64,000 nt of DNA, taken from NCBI RefSeq assembly GCF_002954775.1, contig NZ_PJME01000036.1, positions 34,455 through 98,454 of the forward strand, given 5' to 3'. The stretch comes from Streptomyces geranii (lineage in GTDB: Bacteria > Actinomycetota > Actinomycetes > Streptomycetales > Streptomycetaceae). Below, piece by piece: positions 32,390 to 40,374 of the stretch. Under the pieces are notes generated by a model. The model was not told the DNA's origin. It made no database searches and saw only the letters and a list, made by a program, of their open reading frames with translations. The position numbers were made by a program, and so were the translations under genes. Every line of letters starts with the position of its first letter. Position 1 is the first letter of the stretch.

Positions 32390-33139
32390 ATGACCCGTGA
32401 TACGCCAGCGGCCGCCCTGGAGACAGCTTCGGCCGAGGATCTCAGAAAACTGATGTCATCGGTGCGATATGCCCTATGGGACTTCGACGGTCCGATCTGT
32501 CGCTTGTTTGCGGGACTCGCTGCGTCCCAAGTGGCCAGGGAATTTATCGACTTACTCAAGGAGGGCAAGCAGGACGAGCAGCTCGATCTGCTACCCATGA
32601 CAGAACGTCTGTCCAAGGATCCGCACGCCATGCTCGTCACCGTCGCCCGTCGGCATCCGAACAGCGACCGGATCGTGAAGTTGGAGGAGTGGCTGACTGG
32701 CCGGGAGATTGCAGCTGCTCATTCCGCCTTCAGGACCCCCCATGCCAAGGAGGTCATCCAGGCATGGGGAAATCTCGGTGTTCAGCTCGCCGTCAGTACT
32801 AACAACTCAGCCCGGGCAGCTGCCCGCTACCTCGCCGCCGAGGGCCTTGACTGCTTCTTTCCGCACATCTACGGGCGGACGCATGACCTCAGCTTGATGA
32901 AGCCGCATCCTCACACGCTGCTGCTGGCGCTCGACGCGATGGGTGCAGACCCGTCGGAGACACTGATGCTCGGTGACGCGTCCACGGACTACACGGCGGC
33001 GCAGGCGGCTGACGTCCCTTTCCTTGCATATGCGGATACTTTTCACAAAGTGGAGGAATTCCACCAGAAAGGTGTGGAACCATCACGCATCGTGCGGTCC
33101 CTCAAGGACGTTCGGGATGTGCTCAGCTCTCAGAATTGA
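32390..33139 (+). CDS. HAD-family phosphatase, 249 aa
   Basis: ATG at 32390. HAD motif I is LWDFDGPICRLF, motif II AVSTNNS, motif III the Lys in MKPHPHTLLLAL, and motif IV LGDASTDYTAAQAADVPFLAY. The cap is the helical subfamily IA type. A soluble phosphatase acting on a small phosphorylated metabolite. It starts 50 bases after the GNAT-fragment repeat and heads a module with a GntR gene and a phosphotransferase gene, a set in which one enzyme may reverse the other. Confidence 0.85.
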   Translation: MTRDTPAAALETASAEDLRKLMSSVRYALWDFDGPICRLFAGLAASQVAREFIDLLKEGKQDEQLDLLPMTERLSKDPHAMLVTVARRHPNSDRIVKLEEWLTGREIAAAHSAFRTPHAKEVIQAWGNLGVQLAVSTNNSARAAARYLAAEGLDCFFPHIYGRTHDLSLMKPHPHTLLLALDAMGADPSETLMLGDASTDYTAAQAADVPFLAYADTFHKVEEFHQKGVEPSRIVRSLKDVRDVLSSQN

Positions 33140-33384
33140 ACCACCACCATTACCAGGAGAAGAAGCGGAACCACCCACCACGGCACGTTCCTCTTTGCTA
33201 CACCCTTGGGCGGTTTCTGCCTCTTCTCGCGCTTTGGCGGCTTCTGCTTCTCCGGCCCAACGGACGGCATGATCAGGGTGGAGACTAGGCCCAGAAGCGC
33301 TACGCCCAGGACTCCGCAAGACGTCCCGATCTGCCGCCCGGCGGTGAACTGGATCACGAACCACACAACATCCCAGTGACTCAT
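33130..33384 (-). CDS. Small two-span membrane protein, 84 aa
   Basis: ATG at 33384 with AGGGGGG 8 nt upstream. Two hydrophobic segments (CGVLGVALLGLVSTLIMPSV; WWVVPLLLLVMVVVQF) flank a Lys-rich central stretch (EKQKPPKREKRQKPPKG). It overlaps the 3' end of the HAD gene by 10 bases on the opposite strand. Function unknown. Confidence 0.6.
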   Translation of the reverse strand: MSHWDVVWFVIQFTAGRQIGTSCGVLGVALLGLVSTLIMPSVGPEKQKPPKREKRQKPPKGVAKRNVPWWVVPLLLLVMVVVQF

Positions 33385-33558
33385 ACCCACAACCCCCCTT
33401 CCACTTCAGTTAACTTGCCTAAGAGTCGTCCAATTGGACTATGTAGGCTCATGATTGGTATCCCCTGACCGCTTGATCCTGTAACTGTCAGAGCAGTTGG
33501 CCTGTAAATCTGACTGAAACTGGTTCACCCAGCTGCCCTCGCGAGGTACGGTCGTTAA

Positions 33559-34428
33559 GTGAGTGACGACCGGAGCAGCAACGTTGGTGGAGCAGTCGAG
33601 CGTGTCCTGACTGAACTGCGCCGCCGGATAGTCGCACAGGAGTACTCGGTGGGCAGCACGCTGCCTTCGCAGCGGGAACTGGCCACCGCTTTCAGCGTCT
33701 CTCGGGACACCGTGCAGCGTGCCTTGCGGGAATTGGGCGAGGACGGATGGATCCGGTCCCGCCAGGGCAGCGGTTCACGTGTCATCAAGGCCCCCCAGGT
33801 CGCTTCCGCAGCGGACGACGCCTCCCGCATGCGGACAGTGGAACTGGGCTGGTTCGTCGAACGTGCCTTCACGCAGCCGGATGTGAGGCTCGACGTCTAC
33901 TGCTTCACGTCTGAATCGCTCGACGCCCATCTCCGTGTCCGGGCAGAACGCATTCTGGCCGGTGGCGCCTCCGTCCCGGAGCGGATCAGGCTCCGGATGC
34001 TACTTCCGGCCAGGGAGACGTCGCTGCCCATCCCCCGCAACAGGGCCGACCCGGCCGACACACGGGTGGTGGAGCGATTGTGGGGCATCTCCGAACGCTG
34101 CCTGTCTTCGCTGACGGACACGCTCCACATGCTTCGGGCAAACGGCCCGGTCCGGGATCTCGACTTCACGGTCAAGCGTGTTCCACTAGTGCCGATGTTC
34201 AAGTCTTACCTGCTCAACGAGAGGGAAGCCTTCCAGGCCATGTACAACCTCGCCGAGCGACGCATCCCACTGGGCGATACGGAGGAGGTGGAGGCGATCG
34301 ACATCCTCAGCGTCGGTGCCACCGGTACCTACTTCGACAAAGGCGACGGAGTGCACGACGCGCAAGCCGAGTGGGTGGACAAGCAGCAAGCCTGGTTCGA
34401 ATCGCTCTGGGAGCATCTCGCTGAGTGA
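33559..34428 (+). CDS. GntR-family regulator with long effector domain, 289 aa
   Basis: GTG at 33559. Residues ~10-80 are a GntR winged helix (LRRRIVAQEYSVGSTLPSQRELATAFSVSRDTVQRALRELG ... RQGSGSRV). The C-terminal ~200 residues are a mixed fold without a clear UbiC signature (LDVYCFTSESLDAHLRVRAERIL). It lies between the HAD phosphatase and the phosphotransferase and probably regulates both. Confidence 0.85.
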   Translation: MSDDRSSNVGGAVERVLTELRRRIVAQEYSVGSTLPSQRELATAFSVSRDTVQRALRELGEDGWIRSRQGSGSRVIKAPQVASAADDASRMRTVELGWFVERAFTQPDVRLDVYCFTSESLDAHLRVRAERILAGGASVPERIRLRMLLPARETSLPIPRNRADPADTRVVERLWGISERCLSSLTDTLHMLRANGPVRDLDFTVKRVPLVPMFKSYLLNEREAFQAMYNLAERRIPLGDTEEVEAIDILSVGATGTYFDKGDGVHDAQAEWVDKQQAWFESLWEHLAE

Positions 34429-34602
34429 CGACTGCCGCTGCCGCAACGTTCACTTCGGCCCGCTGCGTGTCCACCTTGGTACCGAGAGTCACTGTGGTGG
34501 TGCCAGGAACGCTCTCCGCGGGGCTATTGTGACTCGTCTCTATTTCACTTGTCAGGAGCGTCCATCGGAAGCACCTCCTGTTAGGTGCCTTCCAGGAGCA
34601 AA

Positions 34603-36582
34603 GTGCCCGTCCCCGTCGATGCCAGCAACGAGTTCGTACGGCTGGCCCAGCAGTCCGGCGCCGCCAGTGGCGGCCATCACAATCGCAATTATGTTCTACC
34701 GCTCACTGAACGTATGGCACAACTCATCGGGAGCGATCCAGGCACTCGTGTGCTCGTGCGCGTTCCCCGGCCCGATGCCATCCCGGTAGTCATCAGGACC
34801 TGGACCGATGAAGCGCAACTCCTGGACTCTCTCAGAGACGTGTTGCCCCACGTACCACAATGCCTGGCCAGAACAGCGACGGCGACCGTGCTCAGCTATG
34901 TGGAGGGCACGCCCCTGTCCCGTCTGTGCCCGGACGAGAAGCCCGTGGAACATCTGTGGATCTCCGAACTGGTCCAACTCCTCGCCCGGACAACCGCGGT
35001 GCGCCGGGACGTACTCCCTGCACTGCCCGGCGGCTGGCCGTCTGACGACCATGACAGTCAGGGCTACCTGCGCACCTTGGCGCGGCTGGCCGACAGCCAG
35101 ATCCGCCGACCCAGCTGGACAGCGTACGGAAGACTCTTCACCGCGCTGGGAGTCCCGGAAGACGTACTCGTCCGACTGGCCGCGAACGTGCCGGCCATGA
35201 GCCGCCGCCCGTACAGCCTCCTCCACGGAGACCTGCACCGCGACAACGTGGTCGTCACAGCCCACAGCGCTCCCCCCCTGACCGCCGTCGACTGGGAGCT
35301 CGCGACATACGGAGACCCCCTGCACGACCTCGCCACGCACCTTGTCCGCATGCGCTACCCGGAGTCCCAGAAGGATTCAGTGATCGCGGCATGGGTCGCC
35401 GCCATTGAAGCGACCACGCCGGCCGCGACAGAGGGTATGGACAAGGATCTGCCGCAGTACATCGCCTTCGAGCAGGCCCAATCCGTCTTCCCCGACGTCA
35501 TAAGAGCTGTGCGATCGCTACAGAGAGATCCACACCAGGAAGACACCAAGGGCGGCCTCCTGGACGAGGTCAACTCGGCCGTACTACACGCACTTCAGGC
35601 TGGCGCCGAGCCTCTCGGCCTGCGCGGTCTCCCCGGCGCGGCCGAGGTACGCGACATTCTGTACCGGTGGATGGCACCCTGCCGTGAACGCCTGCCCCTT
35701 CCGGGCAAGGCTTCCAGCAACAGAAATAACCTCGCTGGAGTCGCCCTCGTACGACGAAACCGAGCCCCGGAACGGCGGGCCGTTCGCGTTCTGCAGGCCC
35801 GGCCGGGTGCCGCTCCGTCAGACGTTGCGTATGAGGACCGGCCGTGGGCGACGGCCGGGCGGGGAGGCGAGATGCTCGCAGACTCCGCCGTTCTGGGGAA
35901 ACGCGACCCTCAACTCTCTTTCCAGGGCGGGGAAGAACTGCTTGGCCTCCGGGGACTGCCCCGTGGTCTGCCAGGTGTAGCCGGGGCTGTCGGCGAAAGC
36001 GCGGAGGACCAGACGTCTCCCGAGGCCTTGGCGCTGGGAATCGGGGTCGATGGAGATCTTGTTGATACTGCCGACTCGGCAGGTATCGCTGTCGAAGTGC
36101 ACCGCGCCGGCGGAGAACACCGCGTAGGACACCTCGCCGCCGGAGAACACCGCGTCGGTGAAGTACACCGCGCCTCCGGAGAACGTCGCGCTGTCAAAGT
36201 TCACCGTGCCGCCGGAGAACATCGCACCGCCGAAGTTCACCACGCCGCTGGAGAACACCGCACCGCGGAAGTCCATGTTGGTGTCGATGGTGACGCCGGT
36301 GAGGTCGAGGTCGCAGCCTTGCCAGGAGCGGTGGGTTCCCTTGGGACGCCGGTAGTGGTCGCCGATAAGGCGCAGGATCGTGTGCCGGACCTTGCGAAGG
36401 GCCAGGTAACGATGGTGTTCCTCCTGATCGGCCGGGTCGTTGCCGGGGTCGGGGGTGAAGGGGAGCTGGAGGTATGCGCACAGGACGTCGATGCAGGTTT
36501 GGCGCAGGTTGTCGTCGGGGGCGTCGTCGGCGAGGCCGGCCAGGGCGTGGACGCCTCCGAGCCGTACGGCTGGGGAGTCTGA
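34603..36582 (+). CDS. Aminoglycoside phosphotransferase-like kinase with run-on C-terminus
   Basis: GTG at 34603 is chosen because AGGAG lies 4 nt upstream. Residues ~20-360 form an APH-type kinase: LLHGDLHRDNVVV is the catalytic Brenner motif (His-Gly-Asp, Asp and Asn) and AVDWELATYGDPLHDLA the metal-binding DFG-like site. After about residue 390 (35775) the frame enters the GNAT-fragment repeat and then runs antisense to the pentapeptide gene to a stop at 36580-36582. The last ~265 residues are therefore likely junk created by a rearrangement that removed the native stop. The kinase core looks intact. Confidence 0.7.
   Translation: MPVPVDASNEFVRLAQQSGAASGGHHNRNYVLPLTERMAQLIGSDPGTRVLVRVPRPDAIPVVIRTWTDEAQLLDSLRDVLPHVPQCLARTATATVLSYVEGTPLSRLCPDEKPVEHLWISELVQLLARTTAVRRDVLPALPGGWPSDDHDSQGYLRTLARLADSQIRRPSWTAYGRLFTALGVPEDVLVRLAANVPAMSRRPYSLLHGDLHRDNVVVTAHSAPPLTAVDWELATYGDPLHDLATHLVRMRYPESQKDSVIAAWVAAIEATTPAATEGMDKDLPQYIAFEQAQSVFPDVIRAVRSLQRDPHQEDTKGGLLDEVNSAVLHALQAGAEPLGLRGLPGAAEVRDILYRWMAPCRERLPLPGKASSNRNNLAGVALVRRNRAPERRAVRVLQARPGAAPSDVAYEDRPWATAGRGGEMLADSAVLGKRDPQLSFQGGEELLGLRGLPRGLPGVAGAVGESAEDQTSPEALALGIGVDGDLVDTADSAGIAVEVHRAGGEHRVGHLAAGEHRVGEVHRASGERRAVKVHRAAGEHRTAEVHHAAGEHRTAEVHVGVDGDAGEVEVAALPGAVGSLGTPVVVADKAQDRVPDLAKGQVTMVFLLIGRVVAGVGGEGELEVCAQDVDAGLAQVVVGGVVGEAGQGVDASEPYGWGV
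35777..36050 (-). repeat. GNAT-fragment direct repeat, copy C
   Basis: Nearly identical to 32060-32338; similarity starts at CGGGCCGTTCGCGTTCTGCA and ends where the sequence turns from the GNAT fragment to the DPD/ISI region. Reading frame is intact in this copy. The two copies flank the HAD-GntR-phosphotransferase module (32.34-35.77 kb). Confidence 0.8.
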
Positions 36583-36981
36583 GCCGAGTTTGTCGACGGC
36601 CTGGGAGAAGCGTTCGGTGTGGAGCCGGGTGGCTTCGCGGTGGGCGCCGGCCTCGTCGACGCGCTGGCGGCGGTAGGCGACGACCAACGCAACGAGGGCG
36701 CCGGACCCGGCGACCACTCCGAAGGAGAGTTTCACCAAGTCGAAGAGCGTCTTCGCGTCGACCTTCGCGGTGCTGGCGATCCCCCGGATGTCCAGCAGGA
36801 CCACCAGACCGTAGAAGATGCCGCCCGCGACCAGGACTGCGGCAACGAAGGAAACGGTCAAGGCCTGACCGACCTTCCACAGGCGCAACTCCCGGTCATC
36901 TGGGGTGGATCGCGGCCTTCCGTTGGCTGTCATGAGGATGGAGACAAGCCACAGAGAGCCGTGGTTGCGGTTGGCGTCCAT
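35818..36981 (-). CDS. Chimeric ORF: pentapeptide-type membrane protein fused to a GNAT C-terminus, 387 aa
   Basis: Start ATG at 36981 is tentative; ATG at 36933 is an alternative. Residues ~40-105 carry two transmembrane segments, and residues ~105-230 the helical region shared with the 22368-23867 protein (KTLFDLVKLSFGVVAG is identical or nearly so). Only four or five 12-residue repeats follow (FSGGTVNF, FSGGAVYF, FSGGEV). Then comes INKISIDPDSQRQGLGRRLV, the GNAT acetyl-CoA loop, and the rest of a GNAT C-terminus. The join suggests recombination between the two genes. Whether the fusion is functional is unknown. Confidence 0.7.
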   Translation of the reverse strand: MDANRNHGSLWLVSILMTANGRPRSTPDDRELRLWKVGQALTVSFVAAVLVAGGIFYGLVVLLDIRGIASTAKVDAKTLFDLVKLSFGVVAGSGALVALVVAYRRQRVDEAGAHREATRLHTERFSQAVDKLGSDSPAVRLGGVHALAGLADDAPDDNLRQTCIDVLCAYLQLPFTPDPGNDPADQEEHHRYLALRKVRHTILRLIGDHYRRPKGTHRSWQGCDLDLTGVTIDTNMDFRGAVFSSGVVNFGGAMFSGGTVNFDSATFSGGAVYFTDAVFSGGEVSYAVFSAGAVHFDSDTCRVGSINKISIDPDSQRQGLGRRLVLRAFADSPGYTWQTTGQSPEAKQFFPALERELRVAFPQNGGVCEHLASPPGRRPRPVLIRNV

Positions 36982-37065
36982 GGGTTCTGCTCGGTACGGC
37001 AGAGGCGCGGTAGAACGTCGTATTCGGCGCAGGTCAGGGAATAGCCGAGGTGATGGGGCATAGGG

Positions 37066-37263
37066 CTACGGCGCCTCGAACTGCGGCTGTTCAGCAGTGG
37101 GTTGTTCCCGCTGTTTCTTGTTGATGCGCTCGTGCATCAACTCGATGAGCACGTCGGACCGGCTGCGTCCCTCTTCGATCGTCGCGTCGAACTCCTTGAG
37201 GAGTTGCGGCGGCGGCCGGAACGAGACCGGTGGCGTCTGTCCTGTTGCTGGTCTGCCTGCCAT
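37066..37263 (-). CDS. Ribbon-helix-helix-like regulator, 65 aa
   Basis: ATG at 37263. The strand VSFRPPPQLLKEF followed by two helices (EFDATIEEGRSRSDVLIELMHERINKK) matches a ribbon-helix-helix DNA-binding protein, the Arc/MetJ type typical of plasmid partition and antitoxin repressors. It is divergent from the 189-aa gene; between them lies a TGTATTACA / TGTAATACA inverted repeat (37281-37355), a natural operator candidate. Confidence 0.75.
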   Translation of the reverse strand: MAGRPATGQTPPVSFRPPPQLLKEFDATIEEGRSRSDVLIELMHERINKKQREQPTAEQPQFEAP

Positions 37264-37280
37264 GCCCGTCCTCCAGTTCC

Positions 37281-37355
37281 TGTATTACAGAAACTAGCAT
37301 CTACCAGCCTTGACGGGTTGACAAGGGCACTCGTGACACGCATTCTTGTAATACA
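37281..37355. promoter_or_regulatory. Divergent promoter region with TGTATTACA dyad
   Basis: TGTATTACA (37281-37289) and its exact reverse complement TGTAATACA (37347-37355) lie 66 bases apart in an AT-richer stretch between the RHH gene and the rightward 189-aa gene, as expected for binding by a small RHH repressor. Confidence 0.6.
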
Positions 37356-37407
37356 AAAATGAGGATTGAGCAGGAAAAACGACATCGCCGCACCTCTGGA
37401 GGGTGAG

Positions 37408-37977
37408 ATGACCAGCACGTCCGAGGCTCGCTCCCACAAGACGGTCGTCGTCACCCGCGAGCCCGAGCACCCCGGCTACGACGAACTCCTGGATGCCGAC
37501 GGGTACGGCGACGACTTCCGCCTCCTCGTCGACGGCGAGACCATCGGCGGCACCTACCACTGCCCGCCCGGCCCCAACATCAGGGCGGGCATGCAGTGGG
37601 CCTCCTACGGCCCCGCCGGCTACTCCCTCGGTCACCGCACCCGCGAGGACGCGGAGCAGGTGCAGCTGAAGGCCGCCGGGATCGTCACGGCCAGCGTGAT
37701 CACCGCCGACGGTCCGGCCGCACCCGCGTCCGAGCCCGGCCTTCCCGCCGACGCCTACGACAAGGCGCTCGCGCGCGCGGCGAAGGTCGGCTACAAGAAC
37801 GCCAACGACGCGGAACTGATGGCCGGCCTCTGCGATGGCGTCGTGCAGATGCTGGCGGGCGCCGTCGCGCCGCGACTGGTGTGGGAGGGAGCCCAGAAGA
37901 AGGGGCTGACCTCGAAGGAACTGCTGAACCTGTGCCGCACCGACCCGATGGCCGTCGAAGCCCTCATGTGGCTCTGA
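37408..37977 (+). CDS. Hypothetical protein, 189 aa
   Basis: ATG at 37408 is chosen for the strong GGAGGGTGAG just upstream; the TTG 42 bases earlier is less likely. The middle (DDFRLLVDGETIGGTYHCPPGPNIRAGMQWASYGPAGYSLGHRTREDAE) is a small mixed fold, and the C-terminal half is helical (LMAGLCDGVVQMLAGAVAPRLVWEGA). Not recognised as a known family. It is probably controlled by the divergent RHH regulator. A strong hairpin follows at 37992. Confidence 0.6.
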   Translation: MTSTSEARSHKTVVVTREPEHPGYDELLDADGYGDDFRLLVDGETIGGTYHCPPGPNIRAGMQWASYGPAGYSLGHRTREDAEQVQLKAAGIVTASVITADGPAAPASEPGLPADAYDKALARAAKVGYKNANDAELMAGLCDGVVQMLAGAVAPRLVWEGAQKKGLTSKELLNLCRTDPMAVEALMWL

Positions 37978-37991
37978 CCTGGCCGCAGTCA

Positions 37992-38026
37992 CCGGGCCCA
38001 GGTCTGTAACCAGACCGCGGGCCCGG
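37992..38026 (+). terminator. Hairpin after the 189-aa gene
   Basis: CCGGGCCC (37992-37999) and GGGCCCGG (38019-38026) enclose an inner GGTCTG/CAGACC stem, 14 bases after the stop at 37977. Confidence 0.65.
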
Positions 38027-38064
38027 CCTCAGGCCCCACCTCCTCCCCGAACTGGAGACAGATC

Positions 38065-38679
38065 ATGCAGAACGCCATCGAGGCCTCCGCGACGACAACC
38101 GCAGTCATCGATGAGGCGGCCCGCGCTGCCGACCGGGAGGCTGCCGACGACTTCGCGGGGTGGCTGCGGGGACTGCTCGCGCTGGCCCCCGACACGCCCC
38201 GCTTCCACCAGGGCCGGGACCAGCACCGCCGTGCCGACCAGGTCATCCGCCTCGCCCGCGAGCGCGTCCGGGACCAGGTCGCGCTGGACGGCGACGACGT
38301 CATCGCGGCCGGCTACAACGCCGCCTGCGCCTGGCACCGCTTCATCTACCTGGAGAAGGCCACCACCGCCGCCCTGGAGTACGTCCAGAACCTCAGCCCC
38401 TGGGAGTTCTGCCAGTTCCTCGGTGACCTGATGGTCGCCGGCGCGAAGACCGCCAGGGCGCAGGACCGCTACTTCTGCGAGCTCGCCACCCGCGTCACCA
38501 CCGCGGCCCGCATCCGGTCCGAGGCCGCGCCCGTCGAACGGCTCGCGCAGCTGCACACCGAGATCCTGCGCCTGGCCAAGACGCCGCAGCTGGCCGACCC
38601 GGTCTTCGACCTGAGGATCGCCCCGTACTGCGTGTGGATCACCTATCGCCGCGAGGCCGACGCCACCAAGGCCACCTGA
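38065..38679 (+). CDS. Hypothetical protein, 204 aa, helical
   Basis: ATG at 38065. The protein is almost all helix (WLRGLLALAPDTPRFHQGRDQHRRADQVIRLARERVRDQV ... LEYVQNLSPWEFCQFLGDLMVAGA) with no membrane span or catalytic motif. The same frame continues past TGA 38677-38679 for 49 coding-like codons, so this may be a truncated product. It belongs to the rightward group after the RHH divergent promoter. Function unknown. Confidence 0.55.
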   Translation: MQNAIEASATTTAVIDEAARAADREAADDFAGWLRGLLALAPDTPRFHQGRDQHRRADQVIRLARERVRDQVALDGDDVIAAGYNAACAWHRFIYLEKATTAALEYVQNLSPWEFCQFLGDLMVAGAKTARAQDRYFCELATRVTTAARIRSEAAPVERLAQLHTEILRLAKTPQLADPVFDLRIAPYCVWITYRREADATKAT

Positions 38680-38829
38680 GAGGCCGCCGTCTCCGGGTAC
38701 CGCGTCCTGGCCAGCGGTGTCGTCGACATGGACGCCCAGAGCATCACGCTGCGCAGTGGGACCAACCGGGACGTGACCCCGGACTGGCTGATGGGCCTGA
38801 TCGAGAAGTACGCCCCGAGCTCCTGGTAG
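38680..38829 (+). pseudogene. In-frame 3' extension of the 204-aa gene after a TGA
   Basis: Directly after TGA 38677-38679 the same frame reads EAAVSGYRVLASGVVDMDAQ, then SITLRSGTNRDVTPDWLMG and LIEKYAPSSW, to TAG 38827-38829. Its composition is coding-like. A change such as CGA to TGA at the end of the gene before would explain it; alternatively a separate ORF begins at the ATG at 38728. Moderate evidence of a nonsense mutation. Confidence 0.4.
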
Positions 38830-38904
38830 CCCCGCACCCCGAGCCCCGGCCGCGCGCCGGGGGTTCGCCGTTCGACCGACCAACTCGCCCCGGACCAGGG
38901 AGAC

Positions 38905-39378
38905 ATGACCATGGAGCTGGCCTCTTCCGCTGTCGCCGCCGTGATCGCGCTGCTGGCGACCGTGCTGGGTTTCCGTCTGCAGGAGCGGTCCGCCGCCCGC
39001 CGCGACGGGCTCGCCCGGCAGGCGCAGCAGCGCCAGGAGCTGCGGCAGGTGTTCGTCCGCTTCCTCGCCCGGCTCGCCACGATGCGCCGCCTGCAGAACG
39101 CGCGCTCCGTCCTGGTGGAGGCCGGCGCGTCCGAGCCGGAGCGGGCAGCGGCGAAGCAGGCCGCGATGGAGGCGCGCACCGCAGTCGGCGAGGCCCTGAC
39201 CGAACTCCAGCTGCTCACCGACGACCCGCACGTCCTCGATCTCGCCGACACCCTGGTCGACATCACCTTCGCCCTGCACAAGGCCCCCGACCGGGCCGAC
39301 CGCGACCGACGCGGACACCTCGCCCGGGCCGCGCACAACACCTTCGTCGCCGCCGCTGGCCCTCTCGTACGGGCCTGA
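38905..39378 (+). CDS. Membrane-anchored hypothetical protein, 157 aa
   Basis: ATG at 38905. A short N-terminal hydrophobic segment (ELASSAVAAVIALLATVLGF) is followed by a long Arg/Glu/Ala-rich helical region, with a conserved core LATMRRLQNARSVLVEAGAS ... HVLDLADTLVDITFALHKAP. A second, broken copy of the last two-thirds is at 44522-44825. A 16-bp hairpin after the gene (39482) ends the transcript. Confidence 0.65.
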   Translation: MTMELASSAVAAVIALLATVLGFRLQERSAARRDGLARQAQQRQELRQVFVRFLARLATMRRLQNARSVLVEAGASEPERAAAKQAAMEARTAVGEALTELQLLTDDPHVLDLADTLVDITFALHKAPDRADRDRRGHLARAAHNTFVAAAGPLVRA

Positions 39379-39481
39379 CTGTCCAGCAGATGTAGTTGGG
39401 ACACAAGGTCCTCTCGCCGAAGTGCTGGTCACCATCACCTACTTGACCGACAAGCCGAACAGAGCGTGACGGAAATGCAGT

Positions 39482-39525
39482 GACCGGTCGCAGCCCCTGC
39501 CGGGTGGCGGGGGCTGCGACCGGTC
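39482..39525. terminator. 16-bp bidirectional terminator
   Basis: GACCGGTCGCAGCCCC (39482-39497) and GGGGCTGCGACCGGTC (39510-39525) form a perfect 16-bp stem between convergent genes ending at 39378 and 39541. Confidence 0.8.
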
Positions 39526-39540
39526 TGAGATTCCGGACCG

Positions 39541-39843
39541 CTACACGTTGTAGCGGTCCAGGGGTTCAGCGGCGTACGTGCCGTCGGGCATCATCACGTC
39601 GGTCAGCTCAAAACGCTCCCGCTGTCCGCCGGTGTCCCGGCTGATGGTGGTGCCGGCGGGGCGAGTTGTGACGTGCAGGATCGGGTTTCCGTCCGAGCCC
39701 ACGGTGCTGAGCAGGGTGTAGCGGCGCAGCCCGCCGTTGCGGCGTCCCAGGGCCCAGCGGACGAGCCATGTCAGGCCAGCGAGTACCAGAGCGGCGCCGA
39801 GACCGCCGAGGAGCTCCGGTAGCGCGTCGAGGAGGAGTTTCAT
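39541..39843 (-). CDS. Single-span membrane protein, 100 aa
   Basis: ATG at 39843. One transmembrane helix near residues 12-30 (LGGLGAALVLAGLTWLVRWALG), then a soluble beta-rich domain with TTISRDTGGQRERFELTDV. It overlaps the stop of the upstream 77-aa gene (ATGA), so it is coupled to it. Function unknown. Confidence 0.55.
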   Translation of the reverse strand: MKLLLDALPELLGGLGAALVLAGLTWLVRWALGRRNGGLRRYTLLSTVGSDGNPILHVTTRPAGTTISRDTGGQRERFELTDVMMPDGTYAAEPLDRYNV

Positions 39844-40073
39844 GCCACCTCCTGCCTGCTCTGGCTGAAGCGCTCGCCGAGTCCGGGTCGGCGTTGGGCG
39901 ACGGTGTACGAGTTGGGGTTCGTGATGGTGCGCGTCGGCAGGACCGTCGCGCGGTGGCTGTACGGCGTCGGCTTCGTCCTGGTCAGCATCGTGCCGACGG
40001 TGACCGAACGGGCGGGGGACGGCCCGGTCGGGGAGGGCGGTGGCTCTACCTCAGCAGGCAGATGATCAAGCAT
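39840..40073 (-). CDS. Hypothetical protein, 77 aa
   Basis: ATG at 40073, translation coupled to the 100-aa gene by an ATGA overlap. Proline- and Thr-rich N-terminus (PPSPTGPSP ... PTRTITNPNSYTVAQRRPGLGERFSQSRQ); composition looks low-complexity and it may be partly disordered. The coupling supports it; family unknown. Confidence 0.4.
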   Translation of the reverse strand: MLDHLPAEVEPPPSPTGPSPARSVTVGTMLTRTKPTPYSHRATVLPTRTITNPNSYTVAQRRPGLGERFSQSRQEVA

Positions 40074-40250
40074 CCTGGAGAGGTCCTTCCTGTACTTGTG
40101 TGCTGGAACGGATAGCGAGGCCCGTGCCGTGGGCGTTGGGGAACGATGCGCGGCACGGGCCTTCGCCCGTCTGGTGCGCCGCCCGGTTTCGGGAATGGCG
40201 CTGCGCTCATATTTCAGCCCCGGTACAGTCGAAATCCAGGCAACAAAGGC

Positions 40251-40374
40251 GCAATATTGCAGCTCAGGAAATGTGCAACGACAGAGTCATTTGTTGCACA
40301 AGAGGTGTGGGACAGAGGGGCTGTCGGTGGGGGACGACGGGGATGCAACAATCACCGATGAGAGCTGCAACAAC
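40251..40374 (+). promoter_or_regulatory. GCAAC/GTTGC cluster around the start of the PAS-ATPase gene
   Basis: A 10-bp palindrome GCAATATTGC (40251-40260) is followed by a perfect inverted repeat TGTGCAAC (40272-40279) / GTTGCACA (40293-40300), and further (T)GCAAC copies occur at about 40343 and 40367 inside the 5' coding region. The ribosome site GAGGGG lies 6 nt before GTG 40327. Confidence 0.5.
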
